Assembly: GCA_963848085.1 (NCBI GenBank)
Contig: CAWKCE010000004.1
Coordinates: forward strand, 310,001 to 374,000
DNA from: CAWKCE01 sp032127035
GTDB lineage: Bacteria; Actinomycetota; Actinomycetes; JAHEKZ01
DNA length: 64,000 bases
Reading direction: 5' to 3'
The notes under the pieces were generated by a model. It was given only the letters and a program-made list of their open reading frames with translations, did not search any database and was not told the origin of the DNA. The position numbers and the translations under genes were made by a program. This document shows, in pieces, positions 8,833-18,771 of this stretch. Positions within the stretch are counted from its first letter, which is position 1; every line of letters starts with the position of its first letter.

Positions 8833-9915
8833 AGCTGCGCCGACAAGATTGCGTACTTGCAGCTCGGGTCGGTGAAGTCGCAGGTCGGACCCCCACCGGC
8901 GTACCCACCGGTGAACCGGTCGAAGTACTGGAACTGGATGAAGCGCACGCGTCGGATGGCGGAGGTGTACGGCAGCGCCTTCGCGGCGTCGTAGCAGGAG
9001 TCCTGTCTGGGGGATCCGATTCCCACGTAGTAGCCGCACACCTTGGCGGCCACGAAGCCCACCAGGTTGAAGCTGGCGTTGTTGCCCGGCCCGCCGGTGA
9101 AGCCGGTCACCACCGGGAACAGCACGATCTGGTCGACGATGGTGTCGAGCTCGTCGCGGATCGGTCCGAGGTTGGCGCCGGGGTCGGCAGGAAGCGCCGC
9201 GTTCGGCGCGAACACCTGACCGGGGTAGCCGAACTCGGTCCAGTCTTCGATGTCGCCGGTCGGGTTGCTGCCGCCGTCGAAGTCGAGGCGATGCCCCACT
9301 GCCCCGGGGCGGTGGTGTTGCACACCCCGATCTTGTTGTCGAGGTCCATGACGAACGTCACGCCAGGCTGCTGCCTCGGCTGCGTCCACCACGGTGTTGC
9401 AGGCGACGTACGGCTTCAGTCCACCGATCCCGAGCCGGGCGACGATCGCCGCCGTGGCGCTGCGGGCAGGTACGTAGTTGTCGGCGCCGAACACGCCACC
9501 GAAGATGGGGGTGAGCGACCGGCTGTTGTCGACCTTGACCTCCACGCGCGAGTCACCGACGCAGGTGACCGTCACCTGGTCGACGGTGGATGCGCCGCTG
9601 AGGTCGTTGGCGGTGTTCGTGGACGTTGCCGTGGCCTGGGCGGCGTTCTGTGCGGCGGTCCGCTCCGCGCTGCCTCCACGTCGAGCAGCCGCGGCCGCCG
9701 CCCAGGATCGGCTGGGTGCCGACCTTGGCCGTGGCCACGGCGCGGGCGGCGTCCAGGGCTGAGGCGTCCGCCGATACCGACAGCTGGCGTTTCACCGCGT
9801 AGGCGTTGCCGAAGTCGACGGCGAAGGCTGCCATCCCGATCAGCACGAGCGACAGCAGTGCAACGATGATGGCGATGGCGCCCTCGTCGTCCCGGTGCTT
9901 CAGTTGAACTCGCAC
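8823..9915 (-). pseudogene. TadG-like pilus assembly protein, several frameshifts
   Basis: The N-terminus from GTG 9915 reads as a Flp/TadG-like protein: a charged stretch, one membrane helix ('AIAIIVALLSLVLIGMAAFA'), then 'VDFGNAYAVKRQLSVSADAS', the classic TadE/TadG pattern. The frame breaks near 9700 in GC-rich GGGCGGCGG. A second frame carries the middle (AERTAAQNAAQ...VTVTCVGDSRVEV). Two further compensating shifts occur near 9365 and 9290, and the segment between them (VTFVMDLDNKIGVCNTT) makes sense only in the third frame. The last part ends at 8823. Pasting the frames gives a coherent protein of about 360 residues. Either the assembly has indels here or the gene is decaying. Confidence 0.7.
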
Positions 9916-10405
9916 TTGTACACCGCCTTCGAGGTCAAGTCGAAGCCGCTGGGGAACCCAGGAAGGGGCGGCGCCAGCAGCAGATCCGCCCGGTAGGTCG
10001 CCGTGATCACGACGCTCTGCTGCGTGCTGGTGGCGACGTCGATCGAGTTGGTGCAGACCACCGTGCCGGACCCCGGGTTGTTCCCGGTCCCGCACGGGGT
10101 CGAGCTGGTGCGTGTGACTCTGCGCTCACGTTGATGTCGGCCGTGTTCATGGCGATCGCCGGTCCGGTGGAGTCCCGAACGGCGGTCACCGCCGCCGCGC
10201 AGGTCTTCGTCGTGGGTGACCCCTCGACCACGATCAGCCGGGCGCCCTGCCGGACACCGTTGTTGAGGGCGAGCTGCTGGGCGAACAGGATGCCGAAGCT
10301 GATGATCCCGAACACCAGAACGATGAGGATGGGGAAGACCAGCGCGAACTCGACCACGGACGCGCCGTCGTCACGGCGGCTCCGCGCGCGCATGCGCTGA
10401 AGCAT
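9900..10405 (-). CDS. TadE-like pilus assembly protein (apparent frameshift near 10120)
   Basis: Start: ATG at 10405 behind GAGGGGG. After an arginine-rich head, 'DDGASVVEFALVFPILIVLV' is the TadE signature: a glutamate at the start of a membrane helix, as in type IV-like pseudopilins. Around 10120 the frame shifts. The continuation (CGTGNNPGSGTVVCTNSIDV and on to the terminal CEFN) is found one frame over and ends at 9900, which gives about 168 residues. The tadG start at 9915 overlaps this end. TadE and TadG are minor pseudopilins of the Tad apparatus. A cpaB gene lies 9 kb away on the same strand. Confidence 0.8.
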
Positions 10406-10576
10406 GTGTCCCCCTCGCCTGCCGGCCGATTCCCCCAGCCGGTCCGTCACGACACTGTGCAGTGTCCCCTCAGACAGTGTCCACTAGGCGAGGCTGCTGG
10501 ACAACGATGGGTGAGCCATTCACCCGAAAGGCGGACGACGGAAACCGTTCGGCCCCGGCAATCGGAGGAGGCACAG

Positions 10577-11263
10577 ATGCGGGTGGTCAGCTGGAACGTG
10601 CGCGCGCTCCGGGATGACCGGTCACGCATTGTGACCGTTCTCCGTGACCTCCACCCGGATGTCGTCTGCCTGCAGGAGGCGCCGCGGTGGTTCCGGTCCC
10701 GCACGCAGCTGGCTGCCCTGGCGCGTAACTCGGGGCTGCTCTACGTCTGCGGAGGCCGAGCCGCCAGTGGGCCCGCCCTCCTGGTGGCGATGCGGGTCGA
10801 CGTCGAGCAGTCTGCCGAGCTGCGGTTCCCCCAGCACCCCCGGCTGCACCGCCGAGGGCTGGCGGCGGCGGTGGTTCGGATGGGGGACCGGCGCATCGCG
10901 GTCGCGAGCGTCCACCTCGGGCTGGACGCTCCGGAGCGGGTGCACCACGCCTCCCAGATCCGACGCCGCCTCGACCAGTGGGAGCCGGACGGACTTGTGG
11001 TCGCCGGCGACCTCAACGAGACATCTGGTCGCCCGGCCTGGGTTCGGCTGTCCGACGGTCTCGTCGATGTCGCTGCAGCCGGAGGGCTGGATTACGCCAC
11101 CTTCCCGGCCGACCGGCCACGGAGTCGCATCGACGCGATCTTCGTCAGTCCTGGGATTGCAGCCGCAGCAGTCGACCCCCGTGGGGCCGGGCTGGACCGG
11201 GCCACCGACCACTTGCCGGTGGTGGTCGATATCGACGTCCGATCGTTCGTGGTGTCCACCTGA
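10577..11263 (+). CDS. Endonuclease/exonuclease/phosphatase family protein
   Basis: A 228-aa protein from ATG 10577, with GGAGGAG seven bases upstream. It shows the ordered motifs of the DNase I-like metal-dependent hydrolase fold: VVSWNVRAL (4-12) with the first metal-site asparagine, VVCLQEAP (35-42) with the catalytic glutamate, GDLNET (about 152-157) and a C-terminal ATDHLPVVVDI with the catalytic D-H pair. The family includes nucleases, sphingomyelinases and phosphatases, and nothing here distinguishes among them. It is divergent from tadE across a 171-bp gap, with the maltokinase-like gene 40 bases downstream. Confidence 0.88.
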   Translation: MRVVSWNVRALRDDRSRIVTVLRDLHPDVVCLQEAPRWFRSRTQLAALARNSGLLYVCGGRAASGPALLVAMRVDVEQSAELRFPQHPRLHRRGLAAAVVRMGDRRIAVASVHLGLDAPERVHHASQIRRRLDQWEPDGLVVAGDLNETSGRPAWVRLSDGLVDVAAAGGLDYATFPADRPRSRIDAIFVSPGIAAAAVDPRGAGLDRATDHLPVVVDIDVRSFVVST

Positions 11264-11303
11264 CACAATCAGACCCGGCGGGGGCTGGCGAAAGGACACG
11301 TGC

Positions 11304-12614
11304 GTGACGTCGGGTCTGGCCGAACGGCTCGCGAGCACCGATCCGCGGCTGCTCCTGCCCCCGCGCGGGGCCGACCGCCCGGAGCGACTCACCCTCGAAG
11401 CAGCGGTGCGGCTGCCCGCGGAAGGTCCGGCCCGCTACCTGGCAGTGGCCCTGGACCCCTCCGGAGGTCGCCTCCTGCTGCCACTGGTCCGCGACGACCT
11501 CGGTCTGCGTCGGGCGCGCCCCGGGGACCAGATCGGACTCGCCGTCCTTCGGCTGCTCGCCGGGGAGGGGGTTGGTGCCGGCGTCATCGTCCGGAACGGA
11601 CTGTCCTCCGCCCTGCCGCCAGAGAGCGCCACCGAGACCCACCACACGGATGTCGCAGGGCGGGAGGTGTTTGGGATCGCCGACCGCCGGGTCTGCCTTC
11701 ACCTGGAGCCGGCTGCCGCGGAGATCCTGGGCGACGACCTCGTCGGCGGCCTGGAGCGCTCCGCGGCCGTCCCGATGCTGGGGTGGGTCGGCGAGGCGTG
11801 GCTGGAGACGGCGGACGGGGCGTTCCTCGGCCCGGTGGCCCGGGCCTCGGTGCTCCCCGATGGGTCGGTCCGGCTCCCGGAACGACTGCAGGGCCTGGTG
11901 GCTGACCAGCTTCGGGGCGCGGACGACGGGGAGCCGACGCTCCGGACCGCTCGGCTGTGGGGCGCCTCGCTCGGGTCGGTCCACCGCGAGCTGGCTGAGC
12001 AGGCCGCTGCTCGGGGCGCGGTGGCCAGAGCCGATGATGCGGTGGTCTCGCGGTGGCGGCGGGAGGCGATGGATGTGGTCGCGGAGGCGGTCGTGCTGGC
12101 CGAGGGGGAGTCGGCGGAGCGGCTCCGCGCCGGTCGGTCGGTCATCCGCGGCGCCATGGAGGGTCTGGAGTCCACCGTCGGGACGCCGCTGATCCCGGCT
12201 ATGCCCATTGCCGGCCCGGAGGTCTTCGTGTGGCTGGACGGTGAGCCCCGGCTCGACCCGATCGAGCTGGACCCGCCCACCGGCGGGTGGCACTCGCCCA
12301 CCCGCGACGTCGCGACCTGCCTGCGCACGGTCGACCGGCTGGCCCGGAGTGTGCACCGCCGGTTCATCGGCAGCGGGTTCCCGGCGCCGGCCGAGCGGAT
12401 GACCAGCTGGTACGAGGCGGTCCGAGAGCAGTTCGTCGACGGCTACCGGGAGGCGAGTGGCGAGGCGGGCGGGTCGCCGTTGTTCGACGAGCGCCTTCTG
12501 CTCGCCTTCGAGGTGGAGGCGGAGTGCCGGTCGTTGTCCGCCTCGTCCCGGGTTGCGCCGGCTGGCCGCAGCGTGTCGGAGGCGGCACTAGCTGCCCTGT
12601 TGACCCCGGGGTGA
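11304..12614 (+). CDS. Maltokinase-like protein lacking the HGD catalytic loop
   Basis: A 436-aa protein from GTG 11304, with AAAGGA upstream. The C-terminal half resembles the maltokinase/Pep2 branch of the aminoglycoside-phosphotransferase fold: 'WLDGEPRLDPIELDPP', 'RDVATCLRTVDRLARSVHRR' and 'YEAVREQFVDGYRE' align by eye with the segments after the catalytic loop. Where a kinase would carry HGDxHxxQ, this protein has PLIPAMPIAGPE, with no aspartate and no histidine. The N-terminal cap ('ARYLAVALDPSGGRLLLPLV') is also maltokinase-like. It may be a pseudokinase with a structural or regulatory job. The assignment is by pattern only. Confidence 0.55.
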   Translation: MTSGLAERLASTDPRLLLPPRGADRPERLTLEAAVRLPAEGPARYLAVALDPSGGRLLLPLVRDDLGLRRARPGDQIGLAVLRLLAGEGVGAGVIVRNGLSSALPPESATETHHTDVAGREVFGIADRRVCLHLEPAAAEILGDDLVGGLERSAAVPMLGWVGEAWLETADGAFLGPVARASVLPDGSVRLPERLQGLVADQLRGADDGEPTLRTARLWGASLGSVHRELAEQAAARGAVARADDAVVSRWRREAMDVVAEAVVLAEGESAERLRAGRSVIRGAMEGLESTVGTPLIPAMPIAGPEVFVWLDGEPRLDPIELDPPTGGWHSPTRDVATCLRTVDRLARSVHRRFIGSGFPAPAERMTSWYEAVREQFVDGYREASGEAGGSPLFDERLLLAFEVEAECRSLSASSRVAPAGRSVSEAALAALLTPG

Positions 12615-12624
12615 CCCGAGGGGA

Positions 12625-13137
12625 TCAGACGACGGCGCCGCCGTCCGGGCGGTCGTCTGCGCGCGGACCGTCCTTCATACGCAGCACGAGGGTCACGAAC
12701 CCCGCGGCGAAGGCACCGACGAGCAGCACCCCGACCATGCCGGTCAGGTCGAACGACAGGACCGCGAGCAGTACGAAGACGGCTGGCGCGCCGACAGCCG
12801 CGGCCCAGGCCCACCGCGTGACGGCGTCCCCCCGGGGGACCGGCGGTGGCGGTGGGGGGACGAAGTGCTCGTCGGCGTCCGGCGGAGGCTCCTCCTCCTC
12901 GGGCTCGTCGGCGAGCAGGTCCGGGTGGATGTCGACCCACGCCCGCAGCTCCTCGAACGACCCGGGGCCACGCACTGCGGGCGGCTTGGCCGGCTCGGCC
13001 TCGTCCGGCGCACCAGTGTCGGGGTCGGTGTCCAGCTCCAGTCCGGCGACGATCGCGTCGAACGCGGCATCCAGCTGTCGGGGATCCTCCGGCCCCGGCT
13101 CTTCCGGAGTCGGGAGATCTGCTCGGTCGTCGGTCAC
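12625..13137 (-). CDS. Hypothetical membrane protein with acidic N-terminal half
   Basis: A 170-aa protein. The first about 95 residues are acidic and proline-rich, with 'SFEELRAWVDIHPDLL' in the middle and a run of seven prolines (PPPPPPP, broken by one valine) just before the membrane part. Two hydrophobic helices follow (about 108-128 and 131-152) with a short basic and acidic tail. It overlaps the upstream esterase by 4 bases, so the two form an operon. Proteins of this plan are common next to hydrolase genes in actinobacteria, but I know of no assigned function. Confidence 0.75.
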   Translation of the reverse strand: MTDDRADLPTPEEPGPEDPRQLDAAFDAIVAGLELDTDPDTGAPDEAEPAKPPAVRGPGSFEELRAWVDIHPDLLADEPEEEEPPPDADEHFVPPPPPPVPRGDAVTRWAWAAAVGAPAVFVLLAVLSFDLTGMVGVLLVGAFAAGFVTLVLRMKDGPRADDRPDGGAVV

Positions 13138-13952
13138 GACGAGAGCTCGGCCTCTGGTGCGAGCCTTCGGACGAAGTCGAGGCTGCGCTGGAAGACCGTC
13201 GCGGCGTCGTAGTCGAGTGTCGCTACGTGGTAGCTGTCCTGGAGCACCACGACCTCGCGGTCAGCGCTGCCGATGTGCTCCAGGATGTAGTCCGCGTTCT
13301 CCGGCTCGACGGTGTGATCCACCTTGCTGTGCATCAGCAGCAGCGGCAGGCCGACCCCTGGCAGGTCCTCGCGGACCAGCTCCCACAGCTGGGTGAGCGA
13401 GTAGGCCGGCTGCAGTGGGAGCCGGTCGTAGGCAACCTCGTCCTGTCCCGGCTTGGCAATGTCGTTGGTCCTCCCCGGGAACGCCGGGATCACATGACGC
13501 AAGTACGGCAGCAGGTGCCGGAGCGGGTCCTTGCTGAGCACTGGCGTGTTGACCAGGACGATGCCGCGGATGGCATCGGGGTGCTCCTGGGCGAGCCGCA
13601 GGGTCAGCGTCCCGCCCATCGACAGCCCCATCACGAAGACCACGTCGCACTGGCTCTGGAGGTCGGTCAGCTCCCGCTCGACGGTGCTGTACCAGTCTGG
13701 CCAGCGGGTGAGCTTCAGCTCCTGCCAGGTCGTGCCGTGGCCGGGGAGTCGAGGCGCCCGAACGGTCAAGCCGGCTGCGGCGAGGTACTCACCCCACGGA
13801 CGAACGCTCGCCGGCGACCCCTGGAAGCCGTGACACAGGAGCACGCCCACGCGCCCCCCGTCGGCGCGGTAGGGCTCGGCACCCGGCGTGATCGGCACTG
13901 GCTCCTCCTGGATAGATCGGGCCCCGGCGGCTCCCGGTTGCGCCATTGGCAT
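13134..13952 (-). CDS. Alpha/beta hydrolase (carboxylesterase/monoacylglycerol lipase type)
   Basis: A 272-aa alpha/beta hydrolase. The oxyanion region is VLLCHGFQGSP, the nucleophile elbow GLSMGG, the acid lies in MHSKVDHTV and the catalytic histidine in DSYHVATLD, which is the order and spacing of the Est30/carboxylesterase group acting on short- to medium-chain esters or monoglycerides. Start: ATG 13952; a second ATG at 13946 is equally possible. Its stop overlaps the start of the acidic membrane protein gene. The divergent neighbour is a PlsC acyltransferase, so a lipid role is a reasonable inference. Confidence 0.87.
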   Translation of the reverse strand: MPMAQPGAAGARSIQEEPVPITPGAEPYRADGGRVGVLLCHGFQGSPASVRPWGEYLAAAGLTVRAPRLPGHGTTWQELKLTRWPDWYSTVERELTDLQSQCDVVFVMGLSMGGTLTLRLAQEHPDAIRGIVLVNTPVLSKDPLRHLLPYLRHVIPAFPGRTNDIAKPGQDEVAYDRLPLQPAYSLTQLWELVREDLPGVGLPLLLMHSKVDHTVEPENADYILEHIGSADREVVVLQDSYHVATLDYDAATVFQRSLDFVRRLAPEAELSS

Positions 13953-13991
13953 GTTCGCACGGCTGAGCCGCTCACGACACCCGCCCGGGCG

Positions 13992-14020
13992 TTGTCACTC
14001 CACCGCAGGCTCTCTAGTCT
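13992..14020 (+). promoter_or_regulatory. Candidate sigma-70-type promoter of the PlsC gene
   Basis: TTGTCA at 13992-13997 and TAGTCT at 14015-14020 are separated by 17 bases, close to the actinobacterial housekeeping consensus. A GGAAAGGAGG ribosome site and the TTG start follow about 50 bases downstream. Confidence 0.6.
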
Positions 14021-14075
14021 GGAGCAGCGACCACGCCACTGTGCCGCGACGCAGACCTGGAAAGGAGGGGGCGGC

Positions 14076-14822
14076 TTGCTCTACTGGCTGATGAAGTACG
14101 TGTTCGTCGGTTGGTGGCTACGCCTGCTGTACCGCCCCTGGGTGGAAGGTCTGGAGAACCTGCCAGAGGACGGTGCGGCGATCCTCGCCAGCAACCACGT
14201 GTCGTTCTCCGACTCGTTCTTCCTGCCGCTGATGACGTCCCGCCGCATCACGTTCCTGGCGAAGTCGGACTACTTCACCGGCAGCGGGGTCAAGGGCAGG
14301 CTCATCCGGTGGTTCTTCTCCGCCGTGGGGCAGGTCCCGGTGGACCGGTCCGGCGGCCGGGCGAGCGAGGCCGCCCTGCAGGCGGGGCTGACGATCCTGA
14401 ACAAGGGGGACTTCCTCGGGATCTATCCGGAGGGCACGCGCTCACCCGACGGCCGGCTCTACCGCGGCAAGACCGGCGTCGCGCGGATGGCACTTGAGGC
14501 CGGGGTCCCGGTCCTCCCGGTGGCCATGATCGGTACCGAGAAGATCCAGCCCCCCGGCAAGGTGATCCCCCGGATCGGTCGGGTCGGAATCCGGATCGGC
14601 CGTCCCCTCGACTTCTCCCGGTACGAGGGGATGGAAAGCGACCGCTTCGTCCTGCGGTCGGTCACCGACGAGATCATGTACGAGCTGATGGAGCTGTCCG
14701 ACCACGAGTACGTGGACATCTACGCCACCCGGGCCAAGGAGCTGCGCGACGACGCGCGCGCAGCCGAAGTCCGGGACGAGCAGGACACGCCGGACCCGCG
14801 TGCTGCTGTCCCTGCCGCCTAA
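14076..14822 (+). CDS. 1-acyl-sn-glycerol-3-phosphate acyltransferase family protein
   Basis: A 248-aa PlsC-type acyltransferase, which adds the second acyl chain to lysophosphatidate in phospholipid synthesis. The start is TTG 14076, placed by the strong AAAGGAGG at 14061-14068. No ATG or GTG is better placed. The N-terminal hydrophobic segment (about 1-17) anchors it to the membrane. NHVSFSDS carries the catalytic H-x4-D, then YPEGTRSPDG is the acceptor-binding EGTR motif, and 'GVPVLPVAMIGTEKI' follows. Several actinobacterial paralogues exist, so the acceptor could also be another lysolipid. Confidence 0.9.
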   Translation: MLYWLMKYVFVGWWLRLLYRPWVEGLENLPEDGAAILASNHVSFSDSFFLPLMTSRRITFLAKSDYFTGSGVKGRLIRWFFSAVGQVPVDRSGGRASEAALQAGLTILNKGDFLGIYPEGTRSPDGRLYRGKTGVARMALEAGVPVLPVAMIGTEKIQPPGKVIPRIGRVGIRIGRPLDFSRYEGMESDRFVLRSVTDEIMYELMELSDHEYVDIYATRAKELRDDARAAEVRDEQDTPDPRAAVPAA

Positions 14823-14841
14823 GTCACCGAGCCGCGCGGAC

Positions 14842-16320
14842 TCAGGTCTCGCCCGCCCAGCCCTTCGCGCGCTCGACGCCGGAGCGCCAGCGCCGGTGAG
14901 CCTGCTCGTCACGCGGTCCAGGGTCGAACTGGCGGTCGAGGTTCCAGGTGCTCTGCAGGTCCGAGGTCGATCCCCACACGCCAGTTCCCAGCCCGGCGAG
15001 GAAGGCGGCTCCCAGGCCGGTGGTCTCCACCACGGTGGGGCGACGGACCGGCACCTGCAGCTGGTCAGCCTGGAGCTGGCAGAGCAGGTCGTTGGCGCTG
15101 GCCCCCCCGTCGACGGCCAGACTCGGCAGGTGGACGCCGGACTCGCGAGTCATGAGGTCGACCACGTCGCGCACCTCGAACGCGATCGCCTCGAGCGTGG
15201 CGCGTGCCAGGTGAGCCCGTGAGGTGGCCCGGGTGATGCCGAGGATCGCCCCGCGAGCCGTCGGGTCCCAGTCGGGTGCTCCGAGACCGGTGAGGGCCGG
15301 GACGAAGACGACTCCACCGGAGTCCGGGACCGACCGGGCGAGTGCCTCGGACTCGGCGGCGGCGTCCAGCACCTGGAGCCCGTCCCGCAGCCACTGGACT
15401 GCCGCTCCGGTGACGAACACGGCTCCCTCGAGGGCGTAGGTCAGACTCCCGTCCGGCTCGCCCCACGCGACCGTGGTGAGCAGACCGGCGTTCGAACGAA
15501 CCAGGTCGTGGCCGGTGTTGACGAGCACGAACGACCCGGTGCCGTACGTGCATTTGCTCGTGCCGGGCGAGAAACACGTCTGGCCGAACAGGGCGGCCTG
15601 CTGGTCCCCCGCGATCCCGGCGATCGGCAGGTCCAGCCCGAGGAACGTGGCCGGGTCGGTGCGGCCGCACGTGCCCCAGGACGGGACGACCTCGGGGAGT
15701 GCGTCGATCGGGACGCCGAACAGCTCGGCCATCTCGGGTGACCATGACCCGGTTCGCAGGTCGAACAGCAGCGTGCGGGACGCGTTGGACGCGTCTGTCA
15801 CGTGGTGGAGCCCCCTGGTCATGCGGGCGACGAGGTACGAGTCAACCGTTCCGACCGCCACCCGGCCGGCCGCCACACCGGACCACGTGTGGGGCTCGTT
15901 CGTGCGCAGCCAGGCGAGCTTCGTGGCCGAGAAGTACGGGTCGAGCCGCAGCCCGGTGATGTCCCGCACGCGGTCCTCGTGACCGTCCTGCCGGAGCTGC
16001 TCGCACAGGCCGGCCGTCCGGCGGTCCTGCCACACGATCGCGTTGCGTGGTGACCCGAGCGTCTCCCGGTCCCACAGCACCACGGTCTCGCGCTGGTTCG
16101 CGATGCCGACCGCGGTGGGAGGCTCGGGAGCGGCATCCAGGGCAGCGCGGGTGGCGGTGAGCGTGGCCGACCAGATCTCGTCCGGGGCGTGCTCGACCCA
16201 GCCGTCCCGAGGGAAGTGCTGCGCGAACTCCGCGTAGCCGCGGGCTTGGACGCGACCGTCACCGCCCACGAGGAGCGCGGTTACCCCGGTGGTTCCGGCA
16301 TCGACTGCAAGCACGGCCAT
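14842..16320 (-). CDS. glpK: Glycerol kinase
   Basis: A 492-aa FGGY-family kinase that converts glycerol to glycerol 3-phosphate. The N-terminal phosphate loop is VDAGTTGVTALLV. NQRETVVLWDRETG-like residues (ANQRETVVLWDRETLG) around 95-110 and WQDRRTA follow. The C-terminal FGGY signature region appears as VDGGASANDLLCQ. Length and motifs are typical. It lacks neighbours for glycerol uptake (glpF) or oxidation (glpD). It is divergent from the phosphofructokinase gene with only 43 bp between. TAGGGT on the minus strand (16332-16327), 6 bases before the ATG, suggests a leaderless mRNA. Confidence 0.93.
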   Translation of the reverse strand: MAVLAVDAGTTGVTALLVGGDGRVQARGYAEFAQHFPRDGWVEHAPDEIWSATLTATRAALDAAPEPPTAVGIANQRETVVLWDRETLGSPRNAIVWQDRRTAGLCEQLRQDGHEDRVRDITGLRLDPYFSATKLAWLRTNEPHTWSGVAAGRVAVGTVDSYLVARMTRGLHHVTDASNASRTLLFDLRTGSWSPEMAELFGVPIDALPEVVPSWGTCGRTDPATFLGLDLPIAGIAGDQQAALFGQTCFSPGTSKCTYGTGSFVLVNTGHDLVRSNAGLLTTVAWGEPDGSLTYALEGAVFVTGAAVQWLRDGLQVLDAAAESEALARSVPDSGGVVFVPALTGLGAPDWDPTARGAILGITRATSRAHLARATLEAIAFEVRDVVDLMTRESGVHLPSLAVDGGASANDLLCQLQADQLQVPVRRPTVVETTGLGAAFLAGLGTGVWGSTSDLQSTWNLDRQFDPGPRDEQAHRRWRSGVERAKGWAGET

Positions 16321-16326
16321 GACCGC

Positions 16327-16336
16327 ACCCTACGAT
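16327..16336. promoter_or_regulatory. Overlapping -10 elements of divergent glpK and pfkA
   Basis: The ten bases ACCCTACGAT read as TAGGGT towards glpK (minus strand, 16332-16327) and TACGAT towards pfkA (plus strand, 16331-16336), sharing the TA. If both are used, polymerases on the two promoters would exclude each other. No mapped start site is available. Confidence 0.4.
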
Positions 16337-16363
16337 CGTCACATCGACAACAGGAGGTGGCCC

Positions 16364-17389
<1,026 letters not shown>

Positions 17390-17412
17390 GCGGACCCCGT
17401 ACTCTCGACGGC

Positions 17413-18744
17413 GTGTCCGACACCCTGTGGCCCGACCTGCCGGCTGCGCAGCAACCGGACTGGCCGGACGCCGAACAGCTGAAAAGCGCGGTGGACCAGC
17501 TGCGGGCACTGCCGCCCCTGGTGTTTGCCGGCGAGTGCGACGACCTCCGGAACCGGTTGGCCGAGGCTGCCCGCGGTGAGGCGTTCGTCCTGATGGGCGG
17601 CGACTGCGCCGAGCGGTTCGCCGGCGCCACCGCCGACCAGATCTCGGCCAAGCTGAAGACGGTGCTCCAGATGGCCGTCGTCTTGACCTACGCGGCGAGC
17701 CTCCCGGTGGTCAAGATCGGCCGGCTCGCCGGTCAGTATGCGAAGCCGCGCTCGAGCTCGACCGAGCGCCTCGCCGGAGTCGAGCTGCCCGCCTACCGCG
17801 GCGACATGATCAACGACCTGGCGTTCGATGCAGCCGGGCGACAGCCCGACCCGCTACGGATGGTCGAGGCCTACCACCGCTCGTCAGCAACCTTGAACCT
17901 GGTGCGCGCGTTCACGCAGGGCGGCTACGCCGACCTGCGTCAGGTCCACGCCTGGAACACCGACTTCGTCCGCGACAGCACCGCGGGGGAGCGCTACGAG
18001 CGGCTCGCCGGACAGATCGACCGGGCGTTGTCGTTCATGCGAGCCATCGGCGCCGACCCGGAGCAGCTGCACCGCGTGGAGTTCTACGCCGGGCACGAGG
18101 CGCTGGTTCTGGACTACGAGAAGGCGCTGACGCGAACGGACTCGCGGACGGGGGACCCGTACGACGTGTCCGCACACTTCCTGTGGGTGGGGGAGCGCAC
18201 GCGGCAGCTCGGCGGCGCTCACGTCGACTTCGCGGCCCGGATCCGCAACCCGATCGGGGTCAAGCTGGGACCGAGCACTCGACCGGAGGACGTCATCGAG
18301 CTGGTCGAGAAGCTCGACCCGGAGGCCGAGCCCGGTCGCATCACGCTCATCGCGCGCATGGGCGCGTCGCAGGTGAGGGACGTCCTGCCACCTTTGGTCG
18401 AGAAGGTTGCCGCCAGCGGGCGCCCCGTGCTGTGGGTGTCCGACCCGATGCACGGCAACACGTTCGAGACGGACTCCGGCCACAAGACCCGCCGTTTCGA
18501 CGACGTGCTTGACGAGGTGCGCGGCTTCTTCGAGGTGCACCACGCCTTGGGGACACACCCGGGGGGGCTGCACATCGAGCTCACCGGCGACGAGGTCACC
18601 GAGTGTGTGGGCGGTGCCGAGGGCCTGCTGGAGACCGACCTGCCCATGCGCTACGAGACCGCCTGCGACCCGCGGCTGAACCGCACGCAGTCGCTCGACC
18701 TGGCGTTCCTGGTGGCCGAGATGCTGACCCACCGGGTCGACTGA
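17413..18744 (+). CDS. 3-deoxy-7-phosphoheptulonate synthase, class II
   Basis: A 443-aa class II (plant/mycobacterial-type) DAHP synthase, the first step of the shikimate pathway (phosphoenolpyruvate plus erythrose 4-phosphate). Landmarks are MGGDCAERF near residue 56, KIGRLAGQYAKPRS, YRGDMIN, VEFYAGHEAL, LWVGERTR, KLGPS and WVSDPMHGNT, covering the substrate and metal sites (Cys58-type, His, Glu, Asp). TACTCT at 17400-17405, 7 bases before GTG 17413, with no Shine-Dalgarno, suggests a leaderless transcript. A second DAHP synthase of an unrelated type lies at 21546. Confidence 0.94.
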   Translation: MSDTLWPDLPAAQQPDWPDAEQLKSAVDQLRALPPLVFAGECDDLRNRLAEAARGEAFVLMGGDCAERFAGATADQISAKLKTVLQMAVVLTYAASLPVVKIGRLAGQYAKPRSSSTERLAGVELPAYRGDMINDLAFDAAGRQPDPLRMVEAYHRSSATLNLVRAFTQGGYADLRQVHAWNTDFVRDSTAGERYERLAGQIDRALSFMRAIGADPEQLHRVEFYAGHEALVLDYEKALTRTDSRTGDPYDVSAHFLWVGERTRQLGGAHVDFAARIRNPIGVKLGPSTRPEDVIELVEKLDPEAEPGRITLIARMGASQVRDVLPPLVEKVAASGRPVLWVSDPMHGNTFETDSGHKTRRFDDVLDEVRGFFEVHHALGTHPGGLHIELTGDEVTECVGGAEGLLETDLPMRYETACDPRLNRTQSLDLAFLVAEMLTHRVD

Positions 18745-18771
18745 GATCGTGTGAGGAAGGGGCGTCGGGCG

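Noticed and set aside
9553..10095. A long frame upstream of the TadG start read as coding
   Set aside because: Its first about 60 residues are Arg/Gly-rich out-of-frame reading of tadE; the TadG pattern begins only at GTG 9915.
12846..14075. Continuous plus-strand frame before the PlsC gene
   Set aside because: It is the reverse strand of the esterase and membrane protein genes; composition is typical of a GC-rich shadow.
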